Assembly: GCF_900103875.1 (NCBI RefSeq)
Contig: NZ_LT629705.1
Span: 4,907,001 to 4,971,000 of the forward strand
DNA length: 64,000 nucleotides
Source: Pseudomonas arsenicoxydans
GTDB lineage: Bacteria; Pseudomonadota; Gammaproteobacteria; Pseudomonadales; Pseudomonadaceae
Reading direction: 5' to 3'
Below the pieces are notes generated by a model. The model saw only the letters and a list, made by a program, of their open reading frames with translations, had not been told where the DNA came from and did not search any database. Positions 55,708 to 64,000 of this stretch are shown piece after piece. Every line of letters starts with the position of its first letter. Within the stretch, counting starts at the first letter, position 1. The position numbers and the translations under genes were made by a program.

Positions 55708-56800
55708 TGAACTGCTCTCCGTAGGTGTTGAAACCCATCACCCGCTGGTCACGCAAAAACGTACCGATCTGTTCCAGATTGCCGTTGCCTTCCAGCTCCA
55801 GCCGCCTGAGAAAACAATCGCAGCCGATGGTCAGCAACAGGTCGCCGAGGCGTTCCTGCAAACCTTCGAACAGGCTTTGCAGGTTCGGCAGCATCGGCCC
55901 GGGCGTCATGACGGTGAGGACGATGCCGTTCTCCACCGCGCAATAGAAACTCAGGCTCAGGTCGGGATGCACCTGCTGGATGGCGCGCACGTAATACTGG
56001 TCGTTGAAGCGCACCGCCAACGGGTGCGCTGCGAAAATCCGGTGATCGAGTTCGGCCACCGGCACGCCGATGTGCCGGGCGTATTCCTCGGCGGCGGGCT
56101 CGGCATTCAGTTCGAAGACTCGGCGCGAGGTGCTGTCAGCCCCGGTGACCACCAGTTTCTCCGCCCGGGGCAGGATGTGGTGGGTGGTGAACACCTCGAA
56201 GTCGAGCCAGGTGTTGACCAGCACTACCACGGCCGCGCCGCTGTGGAATTCGCCGCCAAAATAGACGTGGGTGTGGGTCAGGTAATTGTCGTCTCCCGCC
56301 GAGCCGCCGAAATGCGGGATATCGCCCAACGCAGCACTCAAGGCGGCGAGGACCATTTCTTCACGACTGGACAGCCCGTCGAGCAGGGTCAGGGCGAAGC
56401 TGTTGCCCTTGATCGGCGCCAGGGTGTTGCTGCGACAACCGCTGACCAGCCGCTCGACCATTTGCTGGGCATCGATCAGGCTGAAGCGCTCCATCTCGCA
56501 GATCAGTTCGGCGTCGATAGAAAAATGCCGATGGTCGAACCCCACCGCCGTCACGCAGTTGCGACCGTAGCCCAACGGAGTGATTTCCCCGGCGCTGGTG
56601 CACCCCACCAGGCGAATCCCGCCGAAGCTCTGTTGCAAGGCCTGGCCCAGCGCCTGCAAGTCGTACTCGGCGGAACAAAAGAACAACACGAACCCCAGAT
56701 GCGGATGCAACAATTGCCGCGCCAGCTCCTGAGCAACCTGCTGGGCATCGGTGGCCTGGGACATTGCACTGACCACGCCTTCACTCTGGACCTGCTGCAT
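55637..56800 (-). CDS. nosP: FIST-domain sensor NosP
   Basis: A 387-residue cytosolic protein with FIST N and C domains (FFCSAEYDLQALGQALQQSF, GCTSAGEITPLGYGRNCVTAVGF, LGDIPHFGGSAGDDNY, LPRAEKLVVTGADSTSRRVFELNAEPA, GFNTYGEQFNGMHIN). The homologue PA1975 is a haem-containing nitric-oxide sensor that inhibits the adjacent kinase NahK (known in P. aeruginosa). Start 56800 has GGGGAGG upstream; the longer frame to 57028 has no conserved sequence. A ped-locus motif (56868-56882) lies just upstream. Confidence 0.88.
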   Translation of the reverse strand: MQQVQSEGVVSAMSQATDAQQVAQELARQLLHPHLGFVLFFCSAEYDLQALGQALQQSFGGIRLVGCTSAGEITPLGYGRNCVTAVGFDHRHFSIDAELICEMERFSLIDAQQMVERLVSGCRSNTLAPIKGNSFALTLLDGLSSREEMVLAALSAALGDIPHFGGSAGDDNYLTHTHVYFGGEFHSGAAVVVLVNTWLDFEVFTTHHILPRAEKLVVTGADSTSRRVFELNAEPAAEEYARHIGVPVAELDHRIFAAHPLAVRFNDQYYVRAIQQVHPDLSLSFYCAVENGIVLTVMTPGPMLPNLQSLFEGLQERLGDLLLTIGCDCFLRRLELEGNGNLEQIGTFLRDQRVMGFNTYGEQFNGMHINQTFTGVAIARGRSPGHR

Positions 56801-56867
56801 CGTCGCCTCCCCGCAGGTGCGCCTGTATGAGGCACGAGTGTACGAAGCCTGCGCGCTGCGACGTATG

Positions 56868-56882
56868 CTACTTGGGTAGCGG
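56868..56882. promoter_or_regulatory. Ped-locus motif, nosP promoter
   Basis: CTACTTGGGTAGCGG, 68 bp from the nosP start, matches the motif core at 11 of 15 positions. Confidence 0.5.
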
Positions 56883-56921
56883 GTAGGCGCTTCGATGGGA
56901 TGAGAGTCGGCGGGTTGGGCG

Positions 56922-57728
56922 TTAGATGCTCGCTCTGAACAGCATGTAAACGGCGACCACGACGCAGACACTGGCGAAGCCGACCTGCAAGGCCCGGGCC
57001 GGCACGCGTGCGCACAGCTTACGGCCAATGATCATGCCGACGATGCTGGCGACAATGAACGCTACGCCCAACGAGTCGATCCGCACGCCCGCATGGAACG
57101 CGCCGATCACCCCGATGGCGGAAATCAGGCTGATGACCATCAAGGACGTGGCGACGATGCCGCGCATTTGTACATCGGTCAGTTGCTTGAACGCCGGCAC
57201 AATCAGAAAGCCGCCGCCCACGCCGAGTAATCCTGATACCACGCCGGTGACCGCCCCCAGCGCCGCCAGAGTTGCGGTGCACTTGGCGGTCCAGGAGAAA
57301 CGCCCGGTCTGCTGATCGAGCATGCAGTTCTTCTGGCCCCAGTTGGCATGGCCATGGTCGCTCGGCCCTTCGTCCTGACGCTCACGGCGCAGCATGCGCC
57401 AGGCCACCAGGACCATCAGCAGGCTGAACAGAATCATCAGGATTTTTTCCGGCAGTTGATGGGCGAAGTAGATGCCCACGGGCGAAAAAATCGCCCCCAG
57501 CAACGCAATCAACAATGCAGCGCGATAGCGCACCAACCCATGACGCAAACCGTCAATCGCGCCGACCGCCGCCGCGCTGCCTACCGCAAACAACGCCACC
57601 GGTGCGGCCTGCGTCATGGTCAATCCCAACCCCAGCACCAGCGCTGGCACCGCAAGAATACCGCCACCGGCACCGGTCAATCCGAGCACCAGGCCCATCA
57701 CCACGCCAAAGAAACTTGCCAACAACAT
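56922..57728 (-). CDS. TauE/SafE-family sulfite/sulfur exporter
   Basis: A 268-residue inner-membrane protein with about eight hydrophobic segments and the duplicated TauE signature (GVVMGLVLGLTGAGGGILAVPALV and GAVTGVVSGLLGVGGGFLIVPAFKQ). Such proteins export sulfite or sulfoacetate-type anions. Divergent from a persulfide dioxygenase-like gene, it fits a sulfide-oxidation module in which the dioxygenase makes sulfite and this protein removes it. No repressor (BigR) gene is adjacent. Confidence 0.92.
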   Translation of the reverse strand: MLLASFFGVVMGLVLGLTGAGGGILAVPALVLGLGLTMTQAAPVALFAVGSAAAVGAIDGLRHGLVRYRAALLIALLGAIFSPVGIYFAHQLPEKILMILFSLLMVLVAWRMLRRERQDEGPSDHGHANWGQKNCMLDQQTGRFSWTAKCTATLAALGAVTGVVSGLLGVGGGFLIVPAFKQLTDVQMRGIVATSLMVISLISAIGVIGAFHAGVRIDSLGVAFIVASIVGMIIGRKLCARVPARALQVGFASVCVVVAVYMLFRASI

Positions 57729-57888
57729 AAAACGCTCGTAGTCCGAGAAAAAAGCCGGGAACGCCCGGTATCGATGACTGACAGGATAGAGCCCGCGGGG
57801 AAAATTTCCTTCATCAATTCACGCGGGACTGGTCAGCACAGGGAAAATGACACTACCCTCAAAGCTCGTCCCAATAGAATCTGCCACC

Positions 57889-58752
57889 ATGCCTGCCTTG
57901 ATTGAAGCCTTCCTCGACCCCGCCTCGTCGACCTACAGTTACGTGATCTTCGAAGACGATGGCGGCCAGTGCGCAATCGTCGATCCGGTGCTCGACTACG
58001 ACCCCGCCGCTGGACGCACCGCCACCACCCAGGCGGATAAAATCATTGCCTTCGTGCGTGAACATCAGCTGCAAGTGCAATGGTTGCTGGAAACCCACGC
58101 CCATGCCGATCACCTATCGGCGGCACCGTATCTGCGTCGCGAGCTGGGCGGCAAGATTGCAATCGGTCAGTCGATCAGCAAGGTTCAGGGGGTGTTCAAG
58201 AGCCTGTTCAACCTTGAGCCGGCGTTTCGCAGTGACGGTTCGCAGTTCGACCATCTGTTCGAGCCGGACGAATCGTTCATGATCGGCAACCTCAAGGCCA
58301 CGGCCCTGCATGTGCCTGGCCACACGCCGGCCGACATGGCCTATTTGATCGACGGGGATGTGATTCTGGCGGGCGATACGCTGTTCATGCCCGACGTCGG
58401 CACCGCGCGCTGCGACTTTCCCGGTGGCAACGCCAACCAGATGTTCGCCTCGATCCGCAAACTGCTGGCCTTCCCCGCCAGCGTGCGCCTGTATGTCTGC
58501 CACGATTACCCGCCCGAGGGCCGCGAATCCCGGTGCATGAGCACGGTCGGCGAGCAGCGTAAAAGCAATATCCATATGCATGACGGCGTCGACGAAGCGG
58601 CATTTGTCGCCATGCGCACCCATCGTGATGCGGGGCTGGGCATGCCGACGCTGTTGCTGCCGGCGATCCAGGTCAATGTGCGCGCGGGGAATTTTCCGCC
58701 GGCCGAGGACAACGGCGTGACGTACCTGAAAATTCCGATCAACCGGCTATGA
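57889..58752 (+). CDS. ETHE1-like persulfide dioxygenase (MBL fold)
   Basis: A 287-residue protein. Metal motif ETHAHADHLSAA (HxHxDH), iron-binding His in VPGHTPADMAY, Asp in LAGDTLFMPDVGTARCDFPGG and a late His in VCHDYPPEGRES. ETHE1-like (Blh) enzymes oxidise glutathione persulfide to sulfite using one Fe(II). It is divergent from the TauE exporter. Upstream ATG 57847 is in frame, but the family length and the start MPALIEAFLDPASS favour 57889; the SD is weak in either case. Confidence 0.88.
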   Translation: MPALIEAFLDPASSTYSYVIFEDDGGQCAIVDPVLDYDPAAGRTATTQADKIIAFVREHQLQVQWLLETHAHADHLSAAPYLRRELGGKIAIGQSISKVQGVFKSLFNLEPAFRSDGSQFDHLFEPDESFMIGNLKATALHVPGHTPADMAYLIDGDVILAGDTLFMPDVGTARCDFPGGNANQMFASIRKLLAFPASVRLYVCHDYPPEGRESRCMSTVGEQRKSNIHMHDGVDEAAFVAMRTHRDAGLGMPTLLLPAIQVNVRAGNFPPAEDNGVTYLKIPINRL

Positions 58753-58756
58753 GTTC

Positions 58757-58842
58757 AAAGATCGCAGCCTCGTTTTACTCGACAGCTCCTACAAAGCGCG
58801 ATCAATGTAGGAGCTGTCGAGTAAAACGAGGCTGCGATCTTT
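58757..58842. repeat. Palindromic intergenic repeat, family B (copy 4)
   Basis: AAAGATCGCAGCCTCG and CGAGGCTGCGATCTTT form the ends of two inverted arms of about 36 bp. It lies between convergent persulfide dioxygenase and bkdR. Confidence 0.88.
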
Positions 58843-58853
58843 TGATCCTGCCC

Positions 58854-59339
58854 TTAGGCCAGCGTCAACCCATTCGCCGGCAACGGCAGCGCGGTTTTGT
58901 AGCGCACCTGCTTGAGCGCAAAGCTTGAGCGAATGTTGGCAACGCCCGGGACCTTGGTCAGAAAGTCCATCATGAAGCGCTCCAGCGACTGAATGGTCGG
59001 CACCAGCACGCGAATCAGGTAATCCGGATCACCGGCCATCAGATAGCACTCCATCACTTCCGGGCGATCCGAGATCGCTTCCTCGAAATGCTGCAACGCC
59101 TCCTCCACCTGTTTCTCCAGGCTCACATGAATGAACACATTCACATGCAGCCCCAGCAAGTCGGCATCCAGCAGCGTCACTTGCTCACGAATCAGCCCCA
59201 GTTCTTCCATCGCCTTGACCCGATTGAAGCACGGCGTCGGCGACAGGTTGACCGAGCGTGCAAGGTCGGCGTTGGTGATGCGGGCGTTCTCCTGAAGGCT
59301 GTTCAAAATGCCGATATCGGTACGGTCCAGTTTGCGCAT
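58854..59339 (-). CDS. bkdR: Lrp/AsnC-family activator BkdR
   Basis: A 161-residue regulator. The N-terminal HTH ([43 protein letters not shown]) precedes the RAM ligand domain ([42 protein letters not shown]). In P. putida BkdR activates the divergent bkdA1A2B-lpdV operon in response to branched-chain amino acids. Gene order and divergent layout are the same here, so the same role is likely. Confidence 0.95.
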   Translation of the reverse strand: MRKLDRTDIGILNSLQENARITNADLARSVNLSPTPCFNRVKAMEELGLIREQVTLLDADLLGLHVNVFIHVSLEKQVEEALQHFEEAISDRPEVMECYLMAGDPDYLIRVLVPTIQSLERFMMDFLTKVPGVANIRSSFALKQVRYKTALPLPANGLTLA

Positions 59340-60760
<1,421 letters not shown>

Positions 60761-60761
60761 C

Positions 60762-61820
60762 ATGAACGACCACAACAACAATATCCAGCTGGAAACCGCC
60801 ATGACCACGACCACCATGACCATGATCCAGGCCCTGCGCTCGGCCATGGATGTGATGCTTGAGCGTGACGACAACGTCGTGGTGTTCGGTCAGGACGTGG
60901 GCTACTTTGGCGGCGTATTCCGTTGCACCGAAGGCCTGCAGACCAAGTACGGCACTTCCCGAGTGTTCGACGCACCGATTTCCGAAAGCGGCATCGTCGG
61001 CGTCGCCGTGGGCATGGGTGCCTATGGTTTGCGCCCGGTGGCCGAGATTCAGTTCGCCGACTACGTGTACCCGGCATCGGACCAGATCATTTCCGAAGCC
61101 GCGCGCTTGCGCTATCGCTCGGCCGGCGAGTTCACCGCCCCGATGACCCTGCGCATGCCTTGCGGCGGCGGCATCTACGGCGGCCAGACCCACAGCCAGA
61201 GCATCGAAGCGATGTTCACCCAGGTTTGCGGCCTGCGTACCGTCATGCCATCCAACCCGTACGACGCCAAGGGCTTGCTGATCGCTTCCATCGAAAACGA
61301 TGACCCGGTGATCTTCCTCGAGCCAAAACGCCTGTACAACGGCCCGTTCGACGGCCACCACGACCGTCCGGTAACGCCGTGGTCGAAACACCCGGCCGCG
61401 CAAGTGCCGGATGGCTATTACACCGTGCCCCTGGACGTCGCCGCCATCACCCGTCCGGGCAAGGCCGTGACCATCCTGACCTACGGCACCACGGTTTATG
61501 TGTCGCAAGTGGCCGCGGAAGAAACCGGCATCGATGCCGAAGTCATCGACCTGCGCAGCCTGTGGCCGCTGGACCTTGAAACCATCGTCAACTCAGTGAA
61601 GAAAACCGGCCGCTGCGTGATCGTTCACGAAGCGACCCGCACCTGCGGCTTCGGCGCCGAACTGGTCGCGCTGGTGCAAGAGCATTGCTTCCACTACCTG
61701 GAAGCGCCGATCGAACGCGTCACCGGTTGGGACACCCCCTACCCGCACGCGCAAGAGTGGGCGTATTTCCCTGGTCCGTCCCGTGTGGGCGCGGCATTGA
61801 AACGGGTTATGGAGGTCTGA
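60762..61820 (+). CDS. bkdA2: 2-oxoisovalerate dehydrogenase E1 beta subunit
   Basis: A 352-residue transketolase-like subunit. Segments VVFGQDVGYFGGVFRCTEGL, FDAPISESGIVGVAVGMGAYGLRPVAEIQFADYVYPASDQI and RTVMPSNPYDAKGLLIASI are typical, ending EWAYFPGPSRVGAALKRVMEV. The same 13-residue N-terminal leader (MNDHNN...) as in P. putida as I recall it supports the start at 60762; 60801 would be the alternative. It forms the alpha2beta2 E1 with BkdA1. Confidence 0.95.
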   Translation: MNDHNNNIQLETAMTTTTMTMIQALRSAMDVMLERDDNVVVFGQDVGYFGGVFRCTEGLQTKYGTSRVFDAPISESGIVGVAVGMGAYGLRPVAEIQFADYVYPASDQIISEAARLRYRSAGEFTAPMTLRMPCGGGIYGGQTHSQSIEAMFTQVCGLRTVMPSNPYDAKGLLIASIENDDPVIFLEPKRLYNGPFDGHHDRPVTPWSKHPAAQVPDGYYTVPLDVAAITRPGKAVTILTYGTTVYVSQVAAEETGIDAEVIDLRSLWPLDLETIVNSVKKTGRCVIVHEATRTCGFGAELVALVQEHCFHYLEAPIERVTGWDTPYPHAQEWAYFPGPSRVGAALKRVMEV

Positions 61821-63101
61821 ATGGGCACGCACGTTATTAAAATGCCGGACATTGGCGAAGGCATTGCAGAAGTTGAATTGTCGGTGTGGCACGTCAAGGT
61901 CGGCGACATGGTTGTCGAAGACCAGGTATTGGCCGATGTCATGACCGACAAGGCGATGGTCGACATCCCCTCGCCGGTCCACGGCAAAGTGATTGCGCTG
62001 GGTGGACAGCCGGGCGAAGTCATGGCGGTCGGCAGCATCCTGATCAGTATTGAAGTCGAAGGCGCGGGCAACGTTAAAGAGTCGGCCCAGCATGCTGTTG
62101 CGGCCGCTGTCGCGAAAGAAACGCCGGTCGCGGCGCCGAAAGTTGAAGCTGCGGCGGCCAGCAAACCGGTTGCAGCCCCGCGTCCAGCCGCCGTGTGCCA
62201 AGGCCCGCTGGTTGCTCGCGAAGCCGATGAGCGCCCACTGGCCTCCCCGGCCGTGCGCAAACATGCGCTGGACCTGGGCATTCAGTTGCGCCTGGTGCGT
62301 GGCACCGGTCCTGCCGGTCGCGTGCTGCACGAAGACCTCGACGCCTATCTGGCGCAAGGTCAGCAGCCGCAATCGACTGCTGCCGCCGCTTACGCCCAGC
62401 GTAATGACGAAGAGCAGATTCCGGTGATCGGCATGCGCCGCAAGATCGCCCAGCGCATGCAGGACGCCACCCAGCGCGCCGCGCACTTCAGCTATGTCGA
62501 AGAAATTGACGTCACGGCCGTGGAAGAACTGCGCGCGCACCTGAACGAAAAACACGGCGCAACACGTGGCAAGCTGACCCTGCTGCCGTTTCTGGTCCGT
62601 GCCCTGGTCGTCGCCCTGCGTGACTTCCCGCAGATCAACGCCCGTTACGACGACGAAGCCCAGGTCATCACCCGCCTCGGTGCCGTGCACGTGGGCATCG
62701 CCACCCAGGCCGACATCGGTTTGATGGTACCGGTGGTGCGTCACGCCGAAGCCCGCAGCCTCTGGGACAACGCCGCTGAAATCTCCCGTCTGGCCAGCGC
62801 CGCACGCAATGGCAAGGCTGCCCGCGACGAGCTCTCTGGCTCGACCATCACCCTGACCAGCCTCGGCGCGTTGGGCGGCATCGTCAGCACGCCCGTGCTG
62901 AACCTGCCGGAAGTGGCGATCGTCGGCGTGAACAAAATCGTCGAACGCCCGATGGTGGTCAAAGGCCAGATCGTGATTCGCAAGATGATGAACCTCTCCA
63001 GCTCGTTCGATCACCGCGTGGTCGATGGCATGGACGCGGCGCAATTCATCCAGGCCATTCGTGGCCTGCTCGAACAACCCGCTACGCTGTTTGTGGAGTA
63101 G
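61821..63101 (+). CDS. bkdB: Branched-chain 2-oxo acid dehydrogenase E2 (lipoamide acyltransferase)
   Basis: A 426-residue protein with the domain order lipoyl, hinge, E3/E1-binding, catalytic. The lipoylated lysine is K44 in TDKAMVDIPS. An Ala/Pro/Val-rich linker follows (about 90-130), then the peripheral subunit-binding domain (ASPAVRKHALDLGIQLRLVRGTGPAGRVLHED). The catalytic His is in SSSFDHRVVDGMDAAQF. It passes the acyl group to CoA. The ATG follows the bkdA2 stop directly. Confidence 0.96.
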   Translation: MGTHVIKMPDIGEGIAEVELSVWHVKVGDMVVEDQVLADVMTDKAMVDIPSPVHGKVIALGGQPGEVMAVGSILISIEVEGAGNVKESAQHAVAAAVAKETPVAAPKVEAAAASKPVAAPRPAAVCQGPLVAREADERPLASPAVRKHALDLGIQLRLVRGTGPAGRVLHEDLDAYLAQGQQPQSTAAAAYAQRNDEEQIPVIGMRRKIAQRMQDATQRAAHFSYVEEIDVTAVEELRAHLNEKHGATRGKLTLLPFLVRALVVALRDFPQINARYDDEAQVITRLGAVHVGIATQADIGLMVPVVRHAEARSLWDNAAEISRLASAARNGKAARDELSGSTITLTSLGALGGIVSTPVLNLPEVAIVGVNKIVERPMVVKGQIVIRKMMNLSSSFDHRVVDGMDAAQFIQAIRGLLEQPATLFVE

Positions 63102-63104
63102 GTC

Positions 63105-64000
63105 ATGCAACAGACTTTGAATACCACGCTGCTGATCATCGGTGGTGGCCCCGGCGGTTATGTGACGGCGATCCGTGCCGGCCAGCTGGGCATCCCGACC
63201 ATCCTGGTGGAAGGCCAATCCCTGGGCGGCACCTGCCTGAACATCGGCTGCATTCCGTCCAAGGCGCTGATTCACGTGGCCGAACAGTTCCACCAGACGC
63301 AGCATCACAGCCAGCATTCGGCGCTGGGCATCAGCGTTTCGGCACCCACCCTCGACATCAGCAAGAGCGTCGAGTGGAAGGACGGCATCGTTGATCGCCT
63401 GACCACGGGCGTGGCGGCCCTGCTGAAAAAGAACAAAGTCCAGGTCATTCAAGGCTGGGCCACCGTGGTCGACGGCAAAACCGTTGATGTCGGCGACACG
63501 CGGATTCTGTGCGAGCACCTGGTGCTGGCCACGGGTTCGAAAAGCGTGAACCTGCCGATGCTGCCGATTGGCGGTCCGATCATCTCCTCCACTGAGGCCC
63601 TGGCGCCGACGTCTGTGCCGAAACGGTTGGTGGTAGTGGGTGGCGGCTACATCGGTCTGGAGCTGGGGATTGCCTATCGCAAGCTCGGCGCCGAGGTCAG
63701 TGTGGTCGAGGCTCAGGATCGCATCCTGCCGGCCTACGATGCTGAATTGACCCAACCGGTGCACGACGAACTGAAAAAACTCGGCGTGAAGCTTTACTTG
63801 AAGCACAGCGTCCAAGGCTTTGATTCTGCTAGCAATACTCTGCAAGTTCTGGAGCCGGGCGGCGAGACGCTGAACCTGGAAACGGATCAGGTGCTGGTGG
63901 CCGTCGGTCGCAAACCCAACACCCAGGGCTGGAACCTCGAAGCGCTGAACCTGGACATGAACGGTTCGTCGATCAAGATCGACAACCGTTGCCAGACCAG
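63105..64000 (+). CDS. lpdV: Dihydrolipoyl dehydrogenase LpdV (E3), C-terminus off window
   Basis: The frame starts [27 protein letters not shown] (FAD motif) and contains the redox disulfide in [17 protein letters not shown] and the NAD motif [27 protein letters not shown]. About 298 codons are present and the rest is beyond the window. It reoxidises the lipoyl group of BkdB with NAD. It is the fourth gene of the bkd operon, 3 bp after bkdB. Confidence 0.95.
   Translation, partial: MQQTLNTTLLIIGGGPGGYVTAIRAGQLGIPTILVEGQSLGGTCLNIGCIPSKALIHVAEQFHQTQHHSQHSALGISVSAPTLDISKSVEWKDGIVDRLTTGVAALLKKNKVQVIQGWATVVDGKTVDVGDTRILCEHLVLATGSKSVNLPMLPIGGPIISSTEALAPTSVPKRLVVVGGGYIGLELGIAYRKLGAEVSVVEAQDRILPAYDAELTQPVHDELKKLGVKLYLKHSVQGFDSASNTLQVLEPGGETLNLETDQVLVAVGRKPNTQGWNLEALNLDMNGSSIKIDNRCQT

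Noticed and set aside
61593..63845. A 750-codon open frame on the minus strand opposite bkdB and lpdV
   Set aside because: It lies antisense to well-supported bkd genes, has Arg/His/Asp-rich composition typical of antisense reading of GC-rich DNA, and no domain.

Overview
The window is chromosomal DNA of a Pseudomonas, most likely of the P. fluorescens group. Supporting this are high GC, densely packed genes, a bkdR-bkdA1A2B-lpdV cluster, an OprD-type porin, a pqq/ercA/ped (exa) alcohol-oxidation locus with the gene content seen around P. aeruginosa PA1975-PA1992 and P. putida PP_2663-PP_2683, and many REP/BIME-type palindromes. I saw no tRNA, rRNA, CRISPR array, prophage or insertion sequence. 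Family names and comparisons with other strains come from recall, not from a database search.

Region by region. 1-16 kb: mostly housekeeping and accessory genes. These are a carboxymuconolactone-decarboxylase/MocR divergent pair, a monooxygenase-like protein, a cupin, lipoproteins, a SulP permease, an amino-acid permease, a tautomerase and a DMT exporter. A hydroxyacid dehydrogenase, a phosphotransferase-SDR operon, a Gfo/Idh/MocA oxidoreductase and a three-PAS LuxR regulator follow. 16-17 kb: a two-gene YeeE/YedE transporter. 17-25.5 kb: a reductive pyrimidine (or hydantoin) degradation cluster made of amidohydrolase, NCS1 transporter, dihydropyrimidinase, PreT, PreA and a TetR regulator. 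25.6-26.8 kb: copCD. 27-34 kb: uronic-acid uptake and oxidation, made of OprD porin, uronate dehydrogenase, lactonase, TRAP transporter and an aldose-epimerase-like protein.

34-57 kb: a large quinoprotein alcohol-oxidation locus. It holds a hybrid kinase (ErcS-like), ErcA, pqqE-C-B-A (no pqqD), an aldehyde dehydrogenase (PedI/ExaC), PedH (a quinoprotein ADH with the lanthanide-type Asp pair), a zinc hydrolase, a SoxYZ-like carrier, PedG and the cytochrome PedF. Divergent from these are a periplasmic binding protein, a YVTN beta-propeller, an ABC ATPase and permease, a CXXCW protein and a LuxR-type response regulator (AgmR/ErdR/PedR1). A NahK-like hybrid kinase and a NosP-like FIST protein close the locus. 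A short quasi-palindromic motif (core CTACyTTrGTA) recurs at nearly every promoter here, which argues for one regulon. Compared with P. putida KT2440 as I recall it, the Ca-type pedE and the pedS2/pedR2 pair are missing, and pqqABCE stands where KT2440 has only a lone pqqD.

57-64 kb: a sulfur module (TauE/SafE exporter plus ETHE1-like persulfide dioxygenase), then bkdR divergent from bkdA1-bkdA2-bkdB-lpdV (branched-chain keto-acid dehydrogenase). The last gene runs off the right edge. At least three families of palindromic intergenic repeats punctuate the window.
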